Assembly (NCBI GenBank): GCA_030590585.1
Contig: JAUUYD010000180.1
Location: 1-5,530 of the forward strand
From: Spirochaeta sp.
GTDB lineage: Bacteria > Spirochaetota > Spirochaetia > Spirochaetales_E > Spirochaetaceae_B
Length of the DNA stretch: 5,530 nucleotides
Reading direction: 5' to 3'
Part shown: positions 1 to 5,530 of the stretch, piece after piece
Position numbering within the stretch: position 1 is the first letter of the stretch
Layout: every line of letters begins with the position of its first letter
The notes under the pieces: generated by a model
What the model was told of the DNA's origin: nothing
The model's input: only the letters and a program-made list of their open reading frames with translations
Database searches by the model: none
Position numbers and translations under genes: made by a program

Positions 1-1185
1 AACGGATATAAAGGGTGGAGTGATGATGATACCCTGGGAATCCTGTATGCCACCAATCGCATGCCTGCCCCTGAAGGCGCGGAAGTCCCGTACTTGAATG
101 GACGTGATGTTCTGCTGCATCTCGGTATGGCTGATATCAACGTTGAAGAAGGGACTGTTGATTGGGGCAGCATTCAGGATATTGCCATCCTGAAGAACAG
201 CGAGGAGTCATATCCCCTGGGGTTGAAAAGCATCACTTCTTTCGGACCTCTGGATAAATCCCTTCACGGAATGTCTGATCCATCCCGGCTTCCAGAAGAC
301 AGGAAGGAACCAGCCAGGCGTTTTGCGGAGATTATCAATGGTCGCTTAGCAGATAATCCTGTTAAAGATATTTTTATTTATGTTCATGGGGTAAATACCA
401 GTTTTGAAGCTCCGTTGCTGGTTGCTTCGGAATTCTGGCATTTCATGGGATATCGGGGAGCTTTTATCGCCTTTTCATGGCCTTCCGGGCAGAGCCTTTT
501 GAAATATATTGCTGATGTAGACACAGCAGAATATTCGGCCATTCTTTTTCGTAATTTTCTGGAATTTCTGAGAGAAGAAACGGATGCGGAGAAAATCCAC
601 ATCATTGCTTACAGTGCCGGAACCAAACTGGTCTCACAGGCTCTCCATCAGCTTGGCCTGTCTGAAAGCAGGCTTGATGAAGGCGAGCATGAATCGACAA
701 GAATCGGGCGGGTACTTTTTACCGCCGGGGATGTAGAGAGGCAGCTTTTCGGGCTTTATACAAGTGATGATCTCCTGACGCCTCTTGAATCCATGACGGT
801 TTACATGTCGGATAGTGATAAGGCCCTCAGCGCCTCTGAATCCATACGTAAATATCCACGGCTGGGGCAGCCATGGGACGATGAAGAACTGACACAGGTT
901 GCCCGTGATTTTATTAAAAGCAGCGGGAAACTGCATTTTGTTGATGTCTCAGGACTGGATGGTACAAAAGAGGGCAGCGGTCATTGGTATTTCAGGAGCA
1001 GCCCCTGGGTTAGCAGTGATGTGCTTGTGAATCTTGCCCTGGGATTATCACCCGGTGAGAGAGGGCTGGTTAAGAAGAACAATCAAATCTTCTGGACCTT
1101 CCCTGAGGATTACATCGAACGTCTCAGGCTGGCTTTGGGGCAGCGTGTTTTTGAAAAATCTCTGATGCAGATTGCAGAACCTTAA
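1..1185 (+). CDS. DUF900-type alpha/beta hydrolase, 5' end outside the window
   Basis: The reading frame is open from base 1, so the first ATG at 61 is probably internal. The residues just before it (LGILYATNR, partial-protein residues 12-20) match the 'Y-x-TNR' entry strand typical of DUF900 (COG4782-like) hydrolases. The visible part is 394 residues. Seen in order: an IYVHGVN strand and oxyanion region (126-132); a nucleophile elbow AYSAG with Ser205; a likely acid Asp244 in AGDVE; and a likely catalytic His328 in SGHWYF. Together these make a plausible complete Ser-Asp-His triad, so the enzyme is probably an active esterase or lipase-like hydrolase. Its substrate is unknown. Many family members carry an N-terminal signal or lipoprotein sequence, but that part is not visible here. 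The elbow reads YSAGT rather than the HSMGN I would expect in this family. Its stop TAA at 1183-1185 overlaps the stop of the convergent kinase gene. Fold assignment is fairly certain; function is not. Confidence 0.85.
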   Translation, partial: NGYKGWSDDDTLGILYATNRMPAPEGAEVPYLNGRDVLLHLGMADINVEEGTVDWGSIQDIAILKNSEESYPLGLKSITSFGPLDKSLHGMSDPSRLPEDRKEPARRFAEIINGRLADNPVKDIFIYVHGVNTSFEAPLLVASEFWHFMGYRGAFIAFSWPSGQSLLKYIADVDTAEYSAILFRNFLEFLREETDAEKIHIIAYSAGTKLVSQALHQLGLSESRLDEGEHESTRIGRVLFTAGDVERQLFGLYTSDDLLTPLESMTVYMSDSDKALSASESIRKYPRLGQPWDDEELTQVARDFIKSSGKLHFVDVSGLDGTKEGSGHWYFRSSPWVSSDVLVNLALGLSPGERGLVKKNNQIFWTFPEDYIERLRLALGQRVFEKSLMQIAEP

Positions 1186-1850
1186 CCATTTACCAGAAAA
1201 TCGGCATTCTCCCGCCCGGGAGTGATATGAGCACAGTTAAGCCGGTCGTTGCTGTCGGCTTTATTCCTGGCTTCTTTTTTACTCATTCCCCAGGCTTTCA
1301 TATGTCTTTTATGAAGACGGCTCATGGCCGTTTCCACTGTAACATCCAGGAACCAGGTTTCATCGAACAGTTTTTCAAGTCCAGCCCAGATTCCCTCCCG
1401 GTACAGGGTATAGATGCCTTCTACCAGAACGACCCTGCAGGCGGCAGGTACTGTAAGAGCATCGTCCTCCGGGTCTCCCACCCCGTGGTCGAACCCCGGC
1501 CAGTTCACCGTGTTTATACCCGCGGCATTCCGGAGTTCAATCATTTTAAGCAGCAGTCCTTCAGGGTTGAAGGTGTATGGTGCTCCCCGCCGGGCTAATG
1601 CTTCCTCGGGATTCTCCATGCTCTGAAGCCTCTCCTTACTGAGATGAAAGCCGTCCATTCCCAGAACCAGGAATAATTCTGATCCGGAATGAGTTCCGAT
1701 ACGGCCTTTAATCTCCCGGGCCCAACGTTTTGATATAGTGCTTTTGCCTGATCCGGGATAGCCGGCCAGGGCAATGATAATTCTGCGGCTGCTGCTGCCG
1801 TTAAGGTGATTCATCAATCGGGAAACAGGATCTGTGAGTACCTCAGGCAT
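1182..1850 (-). CDS. P-loop kinase, uridine kinase/phosphoribulokinase-like (YggC/PRK09270 type)
   Basis: This 222-residue cytoplasmic protein has a Walker A motif GYPGSGKST (30-38) and a DGFH motif (66-69), the usual second active-site strand of this family. It also has RRGAPYTF (87-94), WPGFDHGVGDP (117-127), an EGIY strand (144-147) that stands where relatives have EGNY, and a C-terminal NDRLN (201-205) after a basic lid-like stretch around RH (182-183). This motif order is that of the PRK09270/YggC group of predicted nucleoside or sugar kinases, which phosphorylate small molecules with ATP; the substrate here cannot be named. Length is normal and the gene looks intact. The start at 1850 is the only ATG/GTG/TTG between the upstream in-frame stop (1872-1874) and Met13, which is a less likely alternative. 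There is no well-placed Shine-Dalgarno: AAGG lies 12 bases from the ATG and a TATAAT box lies between. The gene converges on and overlaps the hydrolase by four bases. Confidence 0.85.
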   Translation of the reverse strand: MPEVLTDPVSRLMNHLNGSSSRRIIIALAGYPGSGKSTISKRWAREIKGRIGTHSGSELFLVLGMDGFHLSKERLQSMENPEEALARRGAPYTFNPEGLLLKMIELRNAAGINTVNWPGFDHGVGDPEDDALTVPAACRVVLVEGIYTLYREGIWAGLEKLFDETWFLDVTVETAMSRLHKRHMKAWGMSKKEARNKADSNDRLNCAHITPGRENADFLVNG

Positions 1851-1856
1851 AGAGTG

Positions 1857-1884
1857 ATTATACCTTTCATTTCATTTTGCACAA
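1857..1884 (-). promoter_or_regulatory. Candidate sigma70-type promoter of the kinase gene, leaderless
   Basis: Read on the minus strand, TTGTGC (1884-1879) and a perfect TATAAT (1862-1857) are separated by 16 bases. Six bases follow before the ATG at 1850, so transcription would be expected to begin at or next to the start codon. The -35 is weak (three of six consensus bases); the -10 is perfect. A kinase mRNA with essentially no leader is the inference. Confidence 0.5.
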
Positions 1885-1886
1885 AT

Positions 1887-1915
1887 TTGATATATTATTA
1901 AAATACTAATATAAA
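1887..1915 (+). promoter_or_regulatory. Candidate strong sigma70-type promoter of the multicopper oxidase gene, leaderless
   Basis: TTGATA (1887-1892, five of six consensus bases) and TATAAA (1910-1915, five of six) are separated by the ideal 17 bases. The -10 box ends six bases before the ATG at 1922, so the predicted transcript starts at or beside the start codon. There is no G between 1890 and 1921, hence no Shine-Dalgarno. I see no clear CueR-type palindrome in a stretched 19-20 base spacer, so copper control through a MerR-family regulator is not supported by the sequence. Confidence 0.6.
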
Positions 1916-1921
1916 TAATTC

Positions 1922-3334
1922 ATGAGAACATTTCTAACTGTAAGCACCCTATTTATCATAGCCGCTTTTCACCTTGCGGCAGGCGAAAACGATTCGGAAC
2001 CCCTTCCGATCCCCCCTCTCCTTCAATACGAAACCCTTCAAAACGGTACGAAACTGTTTCATCTTGAGGCTGATGAAGGTTCCCGGGAGTTCTTTGCAGG
2101 TAAGTCCACCCGCACCCTGGGCTACAACGGCGATTATCTCGGACCTACCATTAGGGTCAGCCGGGGAGATGAAGTTATCATCAGAGTAAAAAATTCACTT
2201 CGGGATCCGACGACAGTTCATTGGCATGGTGCCGATGTTCCGGCGGATTCCGATGGAGGTCCTCATCAGGGTATTGCTTCCGGTGAAAGCTGGGATGCGG
2301 ATTTTCAGGTGCGGCAGAAAGCCGCCACACTCTGGTATCATCCTCATTTCGTCGGAACCACAGGAGAACAGGTTTATAAAGGTCTGGCAGGCTTGTTCAT
2401 CATCGATGATGAGATTTCCGGAAATCTTGACCTGCCGATGGAATATGGAGTCGATGATATCCCTGTTATTCTTCAGGAGCGGAAGTTTGATAGGAACGGT
2501 AAATTCTCATACCGGCCGTCCATGCCGGATAAGATGCACGGTTACTTCGGTAACGAGATACTGGTTAACGGAGCAATTCTGCCTTACAAAAACGTACCCC
2601 GGGGGCCGGTGAGACTTCGGATACTCAACGGGAGTAACTCCTCGCTATTGCGTATAACCTTTGATGGACTTTCCGAAGTTCATCAGGTGGCATCCGATGG
2701 CGGATTTCTGGAGAAACCCGTCGCTCTCAGTTATCTGGTACTATCTCCCGGAGAAAGAGCAGAAGTCATTGCTGATTTTTCATTGACCAACGGAAGCTCA
2801 GTAATGATGAATACGGAATCCAACGGTGGAGAGATCTATGATGCTCTGGAATTCCGTCCTGTGGGTGCCCGGCAGCCTGCATGGGAAGCGATGGAATCTC
2901 TGGTGACAGTCGAGGATATTCCCGAATCTGAAGCATCGAAAACCCGCCGTTTCTCCATGCAATCCGGTATGGGCGCCCGGATGACTATCAACGGCAAAGT
3001 CATGGACATGAATCGTGTCGATGAACGGCTTCGCCTGGGAGATACTGAAATCTGGGAAATCGAGAACCGTGATGGTATGGGCGGCGGAATGATGGGCGGG
3101 ATGAATCAGCCACACAGTTTCCACGTCCACGCGGTTCAGTTCCGCATCCTGGACATCAACGGACGGGCACCGCCTGCGCAGCTGGCCGGGTGGAAAGACA
3201 CCGTTCTGCTCTGGCCGGGAGACCGTGTACGCATCATTGCCCGTTACGACTCATACCGGGGGCTCTACATGTACCACTGTCACCTTCTGGAACATGAGGA
3301 TAACGGTATGATGGGTCAGTTTTTGATCGAATGA
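1922..3334 (+). CDS. Exported CueO-like multicopper oxidase (three cupredoxin domains)
   Basis: This 470-residue protein has a Sec-type signal peptide (hydrophobic residues about 5-20, likely cut after AAG at 19-21), followed by the cupredoxin domains of a CueO/FtsP-type multicopper oxidase. All four copper-binding motifs are present: HWHG (His100, His102), HPH (His140, His142), HSFHVH (His398, His401, His403) and HCHLLEHEDNGMM (452-464). In the last, Cys453, His458 and Met463 are the type 1 copper ligands, with the same spacing as in CueO. The segments INGKVMDMN (357-365) and GWKDTV (423-428) also resemble CueO. The likely role is periplasmic oxidation of copper(I), or of phenolics or metals, with reduction of oxygen to water. 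A Gly/Met-rich loop (385-394, four Met) precedes the type 1 site. The signal lacks the twin arginine usual for CueO. The start is fixed by an in-frame TAA six bases upstream, although no Shine-Dalgarno is present. CueO-like fits better than laccase or nitrite reductase. Confidence 0.95.
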   Translation: MRTFLTVSTLFIIAAFHLAAGENDSEPLPIPPLLQYETLQNGTKLFHLEADEGSREFFAGKSTRTLGYNGDYLGPTIRVSRGDEVIIRVKNSLRDPTTVHWHGADVPADSDGGPHQGIASGESWDADFQVRQKAATLWYHPHFVGTTGEQVYKGLAGLFIIDDEISGNLDLPMEYGVDDIPVILQERKFDRNGKFSYRPSMPDKMHGYFGNEILVNGAILPYKNVPRGPVRLRILNGSNSSLLRITFDGLSEVHQVASDGGFLEKPVALSYLVLSPGERAEVIADFSLTNGSSVMMNTESNGGEIYDALEFRPVGARQPAWEAMESLVTVEDIPESEASKTRRFSMQSGMGARMTINGKVMDMNRVDERLRLGDTEIWEIENRDGMGGGMMGGMNQPHSFHVHAVQFRILDINGRAPPAQLAGWKDTVLLWPGDRVRIIARYDSYRGLYMYHCHLLEHEDNGMMGQFLIE

Positions 3335-3342
3335 AATATCCA

Positions 3343-3374
3343 GGGGCGGCAGAGGTCAGCTCAATGGTCGTCCC
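3343..3374 (+). terminator. Possible hairpin terminator after the multicopper oxidase gene
   Basis: GGGGCGGC (3343-3350) can pair with GTCGTCCC (3367-3374) in the plus-strand RNA. This gives an eight-pair stem with two G-U pairs and a 16-base loop, in which a small GAG/CTC stem can form. It begins eight bases after the oxidase stop. The following AATTTCC is only a poor U-tract. The G-U pairs become A-C mismatches on the other strand, so it would act only for the oxidase transcript. Confidence 0.35.
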
Positions 3375-3389
3375 AATTTCCACTCCTTT

Positions 3390-4337
3390 CTAATTCAGAC
3401 TGTCGGCCTGACTGACTTCGTATCGTATCCAGCCGCCGACAGTCTCTCCGGGTTCTGCAATGACAAGGCTTGCAACATCCCGATAACCCCGGCTGTGAAG
3501 GTTCGGCGCATTGGGTGGGGATGTGAGATTTTCGACGCAGAGATATTCTTCATCCTGAGGCGCGTAGACAATCATATGTTTGAAAATATCACTTGCGGAG
3601 ATTGTCATTCGAAGGCCGGTTGATCCAAGAACTATTTCAGCGCTTTCTCCTTCTTTCCTCGGCCAGAAGGCTCTGTCTAAATAAGTTTCCTCCAAACTTC
3701 GCATCCTGCGGAAATCAAGATTCTTCGATTCCACCGCTTCACTCTCTCCGGTGAGTATCCCGTCATCTCCTATGAGCAGCCGGGAACAGGGAATGCGAAT
3801 CTTTGTTTCCCGCCGGGGACCGTGTATCCTCCAGAATGGATGTATGCCGTAGCTGAAAGGTATTCGGCGATTGTCTTTGTTGATGAGTTCTATTCTTACT
3901 TCCAGTCCGGAATCCAGTAATGTGTGAGTTATGCTGAACCGGCATGTATAGGGGAACCCCTCATATACAGGGTGTCCCTCCTGTATGTCGACCCAGCTTG
4001 TAATCCTGTTCCCGGAAACTTCATGGTTGAGGATTTCATCACGGATTAATCCGTGCATGAATATATCCTCACCGTCTTTGGTCTGAAGTATATCCCGGTC
4101 GTCGAAAGTATATCGGCAATTTTCCAGACGGCAGGTTGTGGGGAACATGTTAAATGCTCCAGTCATTTTCTCATCACGCAGCAGCTGTTCGGGCTCCCAT
4201 TTGATAAGCTCTGTTCCATCAACACTGAAGGAGACAAGGTTTCCTCCGGCATTCGGCAAAATACCCGCCTGAAATTCATAATGACCCTTTTTCCGGATAT
4301 ATTCTGGTTTCAGTTGATCCTGACTGATAGTTTTCAT
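3390..4337 (-). CDS. Aldose 1-epimerase (galactose mutarotase) family enzyme
   Basis: This 315-residue cytoplasmic protein, with no signal peptide, is of normal length for the beta-sandwich mutarotase fold. Recognisable motifs are AGILPNAGGNLVSF (24-37), the N-terminal strand of the family; MHGLIRD with His95; YGIHPFW with His166; a likely substrate-contacting Asp221 in YLDRAF; and the C-terminal VENLTSPPNAPN with Glu269, the expected general base. His95, His166 and Glu269 correspond to the catalytic His/His/Glu set of GalM, so the enzyme is probably active in interconverting alpha and beta anomers of an aldose. The sugar cannot be told. It is more divergent than classical GalM and could equally belong to the broader 'mutarotase-like' group that acts on sugar phosphates or other sugars. 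A GAAGGA Shine-Dalgarno five bases before the ATG supports the start. It converges on the oxidase gene and lies 142 bases downstream of the ankyrin gene, with its own candidate promoter. Confidence 0.9.
   Translation of the reverse strand: MKTISQDQLKPEYIRKKGHYEFQAGILPNAGGNLVSFSVDGTELIKWEPEQLLRDEKMTGAFNMFPTTCRLENCRYTFDDRDILQTKDGEDIFMHGLIRDEILNHEVSGNRITSWVDIQEGHPVYEGFPYTCRFSITHTLLDSGLEVRIELINKDNRRIPFSYGIHPFWRIHGPRRETKIRIPCSRLLIGDDGILTGESEAVESKNLDFRRMRSLEETYLDRAFWPRKEGESAEIVLGSTGLRMTISASDIFKHMIVYAPQDEEYLCVENLTSPPNAPNLHSRGYRDVASLVIAEPGETVGGWIRYEVSQADSLN
3397..3445. repeat. 11-bp perfect inverted repeat within the 3' end of the epimerase gene
   Basis: AGACTGTCGGC (3397-3407) is the exact reverse complement of GCCGACAGTCT (3435-3445), with a 27-base spacer. 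It lies inside the last codons of the epimerase gene. Neither strand has a T-run after it, so it is not a standard terminator. It may be a weak RNA hairpin or chance. Confidence 0.4.
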
Positions 4338-4342
4338 GTTTT

Positions 4343-4348
4343 TCCTTC
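4343..4348 (-). promoter_or_regulatory. Shine-Dalgarno site of the epimerase gene
   Basis: GAAGGA on the minus strand ends five bases before the ATG at 4337. It fixes the epimerase start and shows that this genome uses ordinary Shine-Dalgarno sites, in contrast to the two divergent genes at 1850 and 1922. Confidence 0.7.
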
Positions 4349-4391
4349 TGAATTGGATTTAAAGCGAAACGAATACGGTTCGGCATTTTTC

Positions 4392-4420
4392 ATGATAAAG
4401 CTAAGCGCTTAGTTCGTCAC
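4392..4420 (-). promoter_or_regulatory. Candidate promoter of the epimerase gene
   Basis: On the minus strand, GTGACG (4420-4415, four of six consensus bases) and TATCAT (4397-4392, five of six) are 17 bases apart. This predicts a transcript start near 4385 and a leader of about 48 bases that contains the Shine-Dalgarno site. The palindrome at 4401-4412 fills most of the spacer, where a bound repressor would block polymerase. The promoter call itself is weak. Confidence 0.35.
4401..4412. promoter_or_regulatory. LacI/CcpA-type operator-like palindrome
   Basis: CTAAGCGCTTAG is a perfect 12-base palindrome with a central CG. Its core TAAGCGCTTA matches the core of LacI-family operators and catabolite-responsive elements, but the outer bases differ from the usual TG...CA. 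It lies between the candidate -35 and -10 boxes of the epimerase gene, about 64-75 bases before its ATG. That position and the sugar-related gene make a LacI-family carbohydrate regulator the natural guess; no such regulator gene is in the window. Confidence 0.45.
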
Positions 4421-4479
4421 GTATCGTACTCGTTACCGATATTTCAGGGTTTCCCGGCTGCCTTCGATCAGTTTAAGGA

Positions 4480-5530
4480 CTACGGTCTGCTGAATGTTGG
4501 AATCCACTCCAGGCTGTCAAATATATCGGCGTAGAATATCCTTCCGCTTTCATCGAAATCAATCAATATGCTGTGTGCCGAGTTCTCAAATACAAAAATT
4601 GGTTCATCAATATCCCAGGGGATAATCGCCCAATACCAGTCGATTTCCCGGTCGTTCAGTTTTCGTACTGTGATTGGGCCGCCGGAGTAGAGTAGATTCC
4701 GAATCAATCTCAGTATTGATGGTACTGAATCTCCCCGTATCCCGCATCCGATGAGTATGCCGGGCATGCCTGACTGAAGGTGTATCTGGAGTGTTGAATA
4801 TTCGAGGTCTGCTAACACAGCTGAGCGATTGAGCAAAGTTGTGAGATGCGGCCCGATGAATATCAAGTTCTCCTGTATCTTGGACATGTCAGGGATACCT
4901 TTCTCACATCGCTTTAAAAAGCTTTCTGCCGCCAAGTTGTTTTCCGAAGGTGAGAGTGGGATATAGATTACTTTCTCCGGAATAACCAGCTCTTCATTTA
5001 AAGCCAGGGTATAGCTTGTCACCGGTAAATCTGATGATGAGTACAGGCTTAAAATTCGGTCGATGGACTTTGCACTGACCGGGAAGGGGAGGAAAGTACT
5101 TTCCATTGAACCTTCTCCCCGGCCGGCCTGATGTTCGCGACGAAGCTCAGACACCTTTAGATGTTCATTCACAAAGGCGAAGGTAAGAGCTGTATATCCA
5201 CTGATAGTCTTCAGGGTTGTGTCTGCCCCCGCATCCAGAAGAACTTGTACAACTTCGAGATGTCCGCTGCGGGCTGCAGCTGATAATGGGGTCTGTCCGT
5301 CGCTGGTCTTTGCGTCGATCCCGGCTCCTGACTCGATGAGCAGTTCTACAATCGAAAGGTTTCCCATGGCAGCGGCGAAGAGGAGCGCAGAAACATCATC
5401 CTGCTGGCATGCGTCAATATCAGCGCCTTTATCAATGAGAAATCGGGCAGCAGTCCCGTTGTTGGCTACTGCGGCGTCGATAAGGGCTGTGAATCCGTTG
5501 TTATCGTGTCTGTCAATGTCTGACCCCGCT
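4480..5530 (-). CDS. Ankyrin-repeat protein with unrecognised C-terminal domain, 5' end outside the window
   Basis: The frame is open to the right edge, so the Met at 5367 is internal to an ankyrin repeat and not the start. The visible part is 349 residues. Three consecutive 33-residue ankyrin repeats are clear, at 5505-5407, 5406-5308 and 5307-5209. They carry the usual features, such as DGQTPLSAAARSGHLEVV and LLDAGAD in the third. A partial repeat precedes them, and a degenerate final one (SGYTALTFAF) follows. After a polar linker (HQAGRGEGS) comes a region of about 215 residues with alternating hydrophobic strands, many Pro and Trp, and an acidic end (IDFDESGRIFYADIFDSLEW). I do not recognise its family. 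Ankyrin repeats bind proteins, so the gene probably encodes a binding or regulatory protein; whether it is exported depends on the missing N-terminus. It ends 142 bases before the epimerase start, in the same direction. Confidence 0.85.
   Translation of the reverse strand, partial: AGSDIDRHDNNGFTALIDAAVANNGTAARFLIDKGADIDACQQDDVSALLFAAAMGNLSIVELLIESGAGIDAKTSDGQTPLSAAARSGHLEVVQVLLDAGADTTLKTISGYTALTFAFVNEHLKVSELRREHQAGRGEGSMESTFLPFPVSAKSIDRILSLYSSSDLPVTSYTLALNEELVIPEKVIYIPLSPSENNLAAESFLKRCEKGIPDMSKIQENLIFIGPHLTTLLNRSAVLADLEYSTLQIHLQSGMPGILIGCGIRGDSVPSILRLIRNLLYSGGPITVRKLNDREIDWYWAIIPWDIDEPIFVFENSAHSILIDFDESGRIFYADIFDSLEWIPTFSRP

Noticed and set aside
61..63. ATG at 61 as the start of the hydrolase gene
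   Set aside because: The frame stays open to base 1, and the residues just upstream form the conserved Y-x-TNR strand of the family.
1227..1598. Plus-strand open frame of 123 codons opposite the kinase gene
   Set aside because: The minus strand encodes a kinase with its full motif set across the same bases; the plus-strand translation has no recognisable motif, so it is a shadow frame.
2226..2612. Second plus-strand open frame of 128 codons inside the oxidase gene
   Set aside because: It overlaps the HWHG and HPH copper-site region of the oxidase in another frame and is best explained as a by-product of that coding sequence.
4053..4412. Plus-strand open frame of 119 codons spanning the start of the epimerase gene
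   Set aside because: It lies opposite clear epimerase coding sequence and its promoter region, and its product shows no family features.
4440..4479. Possible terminator after the ankyrin gene
   Set aside because: The only pairing seen around CAGCCGGGAAACCCTG gives a short bulged stem with no U-tract, too weak to call.
5365..5367. ATG at 5367 as the start of the ankyrin gene
   Set aside because: The upstream frame is open to the window edge and encodes another complete 33-residue ankyrin repeat in register, so the Met is internal.
1..5530. Defence, toxin-antitoxin, phage or mobile-element system
   Set aside because: No transposase, integrase, nuclease, toxin-antitoxin pair, CRISPR-like periodic repeat or tRNA is seen, and the genes read as unrelated housekeeping or accessory functions.

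Overview
The window is ordinary protein-coding bacterial DNA of moderate GC. It holds five genes, two of them cut by the window edges, packed with short intergenic gaps. The multicopper oxidase with an N-terminal signal peptide suggests a Gram-negative-type envelope. The ankyrin-repeat gene and the overall codon use would fit a free-living spirochaete or another environmental Gram-negative, but that is a weak impression: no ribosomal or other phylogenetic marker is present.

Layout, left to right. (1) Bases 1-1185, plus strand: the 3' part of a DUF900-type alpha/beta hydrolase whose start lies outside the window. (2) Bases 1182-1850, minus strand: a P-loop kinase of the uridine kinase/phosphoribulokinase-like (YggC/PRK09270) type. 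Its stop codon overlaps that of the hydrolase. (3) Bases 1851-1921: a very AT-rich divergent promoter region. In both directions a good -10 box sits exactly six bases before an ATG, so both flanking mRNAs look leaderless. (4) Bases 1922-3334, plus strand: an exported CueO-like three-domain multicopper oxidase with all copper ligands present, followed by a possible hairpin terminator. (5) Bases 3390-4337, minus strand: an aldose 1-epimerase (galactose mutarotase) family enzyme. Its upstream region has a normal Shine-Dalgarno sequence and a LacI/CcpA-like palindrome lying between candidate -35 and -10 boxes. (6) Bases 4480-5530, minus strand: the 3' part of an ankyrin-repeat protein with a C-terminal domain of about 220 residues that I do not recognise. 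Its 5' end is beyond the window.

The genes do not form an obvious pathway. The oxidase probably serves periplasmic copper(I) oxidation and tolerance, the epimerase carbohydrate metabolism, and the kinase phosphorylation of an unknown small molecule. Gene order is divergent and convergent rather than operonic. I see no mobile element, CRISPR array, RNA gene or defence cassette. The points most worth a second look are the paired leaderless promoters, the operator-like palindrome, and the unknown domain fused to the ankyrin repeats.
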